Source: Halospina sp040196175 (GTDB taxonomy: Bacteria > Pseudomonadota > Gammaproteobacteria > Pseudomonadales > Oleiphilaceae). From it: a stretch of DNA of 64,000 bases. The DNA lies in NCBI RefSeq assembly GCF_040196175.1, contig NZ_JBEFNF010000001.1, forward strand, positions 1,182,701 through 1,246,700, given 5' to 3'. Both the position numbers and the translations under genes were made by a program. Under the pieces are notes generated by a model that saw only the letters and a program-made list of their open reading frames with translations, ran no database searches and was not told the DNA's origin. The first letter of the stretch is position 1; each line of letters opens with the position of its first letter. Shown one piece after another: positions 63,874 through 64,000 of the stretch.

Positions 63874-64000
63874 GTAAGCGGTCCACGAACTCCATCTTAA
63901 CGGCCTGAGCCGGATTCGCCAGACTGCCTCCGTGGTTTCAACGGAGGTAATCATGACGCACCGACTGACCGACACCCAGGCGTTCTGGCTGGGGCACCTG
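63874..64000 (+). mobile_element. Left end of an IS66-family insertion sequence
   Basis: GTAAGCG at 63874 matches the terminal bases typical of IS66-family inverted repeats. The first IS gene begins 79 nt inside. The element runs off the window; the 8 bp before it (63866-63873) should be repeated at the other end. Confidence 0.65.
63953..64000 (+). CDS. tnpA: IS66 accessory protein TnpA, 5' end only
   Basis: Sixteen codons reading MTHRLTDTQAFWLGHL, the usual start of the small IS66 TnpA protein (often followed by a helix-turn-helix). CGGAGG lies 6 nt before the ATG. The rest is outside the window. Confidence 0.7.
   Translation, partial: MTHRLTDTQAFWLGHL

Noticed and set aside
63730..63975. 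81-codon minus-strand ORF at the IS edge
   Set aside because: Crosses the IS66 end and so cannot be an original gene; only its last part might be a cut cassette gene.

Overview
The window is chromosomal DNA from a gammaproteobacterium. Gene content and order look like the Marinobacter/Pseudomonas/Halomonas side of the class. Evidence includes a full Na+-NQR operon followed by nqrM and sthA, a PsrA-type regulator near nagZ and an mtnP-like phosphorylase, the long form of isocitrate lyase (531 aa), the long GAPDH with an N-terminal extension next to mfd, and tRNA-Ala/tRNA-Glu behind gltX. The genus is an inference; a Marinobacter-like marine bacterium fits best. Almost all of the first 61.5 kb is compact core genome with short gaps, GTG starts, and stop-start overlaps.

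Layout. 1-4.7 kb (minus): fabD end, plsX, rpmF, yceD, sppA, a HAD phosphatase and rluC (fatty acid/phospholipid initiation, ribosome, envelope quality control). 4.7-8.3 kb: a 0.6 kb structured leader and rne, whose C-terminal half carries a hexapeptide repeat. 8.3-11.2 kb: YecA-like, PHP phosphoesterase, YciI, SH3/coiled-coil membrane protein, PilZ protein. 11.3-16.2 kb: ppsA - serine-less alpha/beta hydrolase - rraA on the minus strand, with divergent ppsR. 16.2-23.1 kb: M16C protease, a small membrane protein, a MORN protein plus membrane-anchored receiver pair, and a two-part PTPS-like protein. 23.1-25 kb: tRNA-Glu and tRNA-Ala with visible promoter and terminator, and gltX. 25-31.4 kb: znuA, dusA, tal, a divergent type I-beta DAHP synthase, a glycerophosphodiesterase and sthA. 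31.4-37.8 kb: nqrM and nqrFEDCBA. 37.8-43.8 kb: gap, mfd, csiV. 43.8-49 kb: mtnP-like, mscS, nagZ, L,D-transpeptidase, psrA. 49-56 kb: CBS protein, ribE, and glycine cleavage genes gcvT, gcvH and gcvP arranged around an XRE-cupin regulator. 56-61.5 kb: msrA, aceA, rsmC, a TonB-like protein, truC.

From 61.5 kb to the end the character changes. The DNA becomes AT-rich, the small genes are all on the minus strand, do not resemble families I recognise, and are separated by spacers in which a TAACAAG-type motif recurs directly after the coding regions. I read this as the tail of an integron gene-cassette array (no integrase in the window). One cassette gene is split by a single in-frame TAA. The right edge is the start of an IS66-family insertion sequence.

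The most interesting regulatory structures are three tandem PsrA-type operators directly in front of psrA, and a shared TTTCC-N4-GGAAA palindrome found both upstream of gcvT and in the promoter region between the XRE-cupin gene and gcvHP. The most interesting proteins are an alpha/beta hydrolase with Gly in place of the nucleophile Ser, the MORN/receiver membrane pair, the duplicated PTPS-like protein with its signature motifs split between two halves, and an L,D-transpeptidase with no visible export signal. I did not find a CRISPR array, prophage or obvious defence island.
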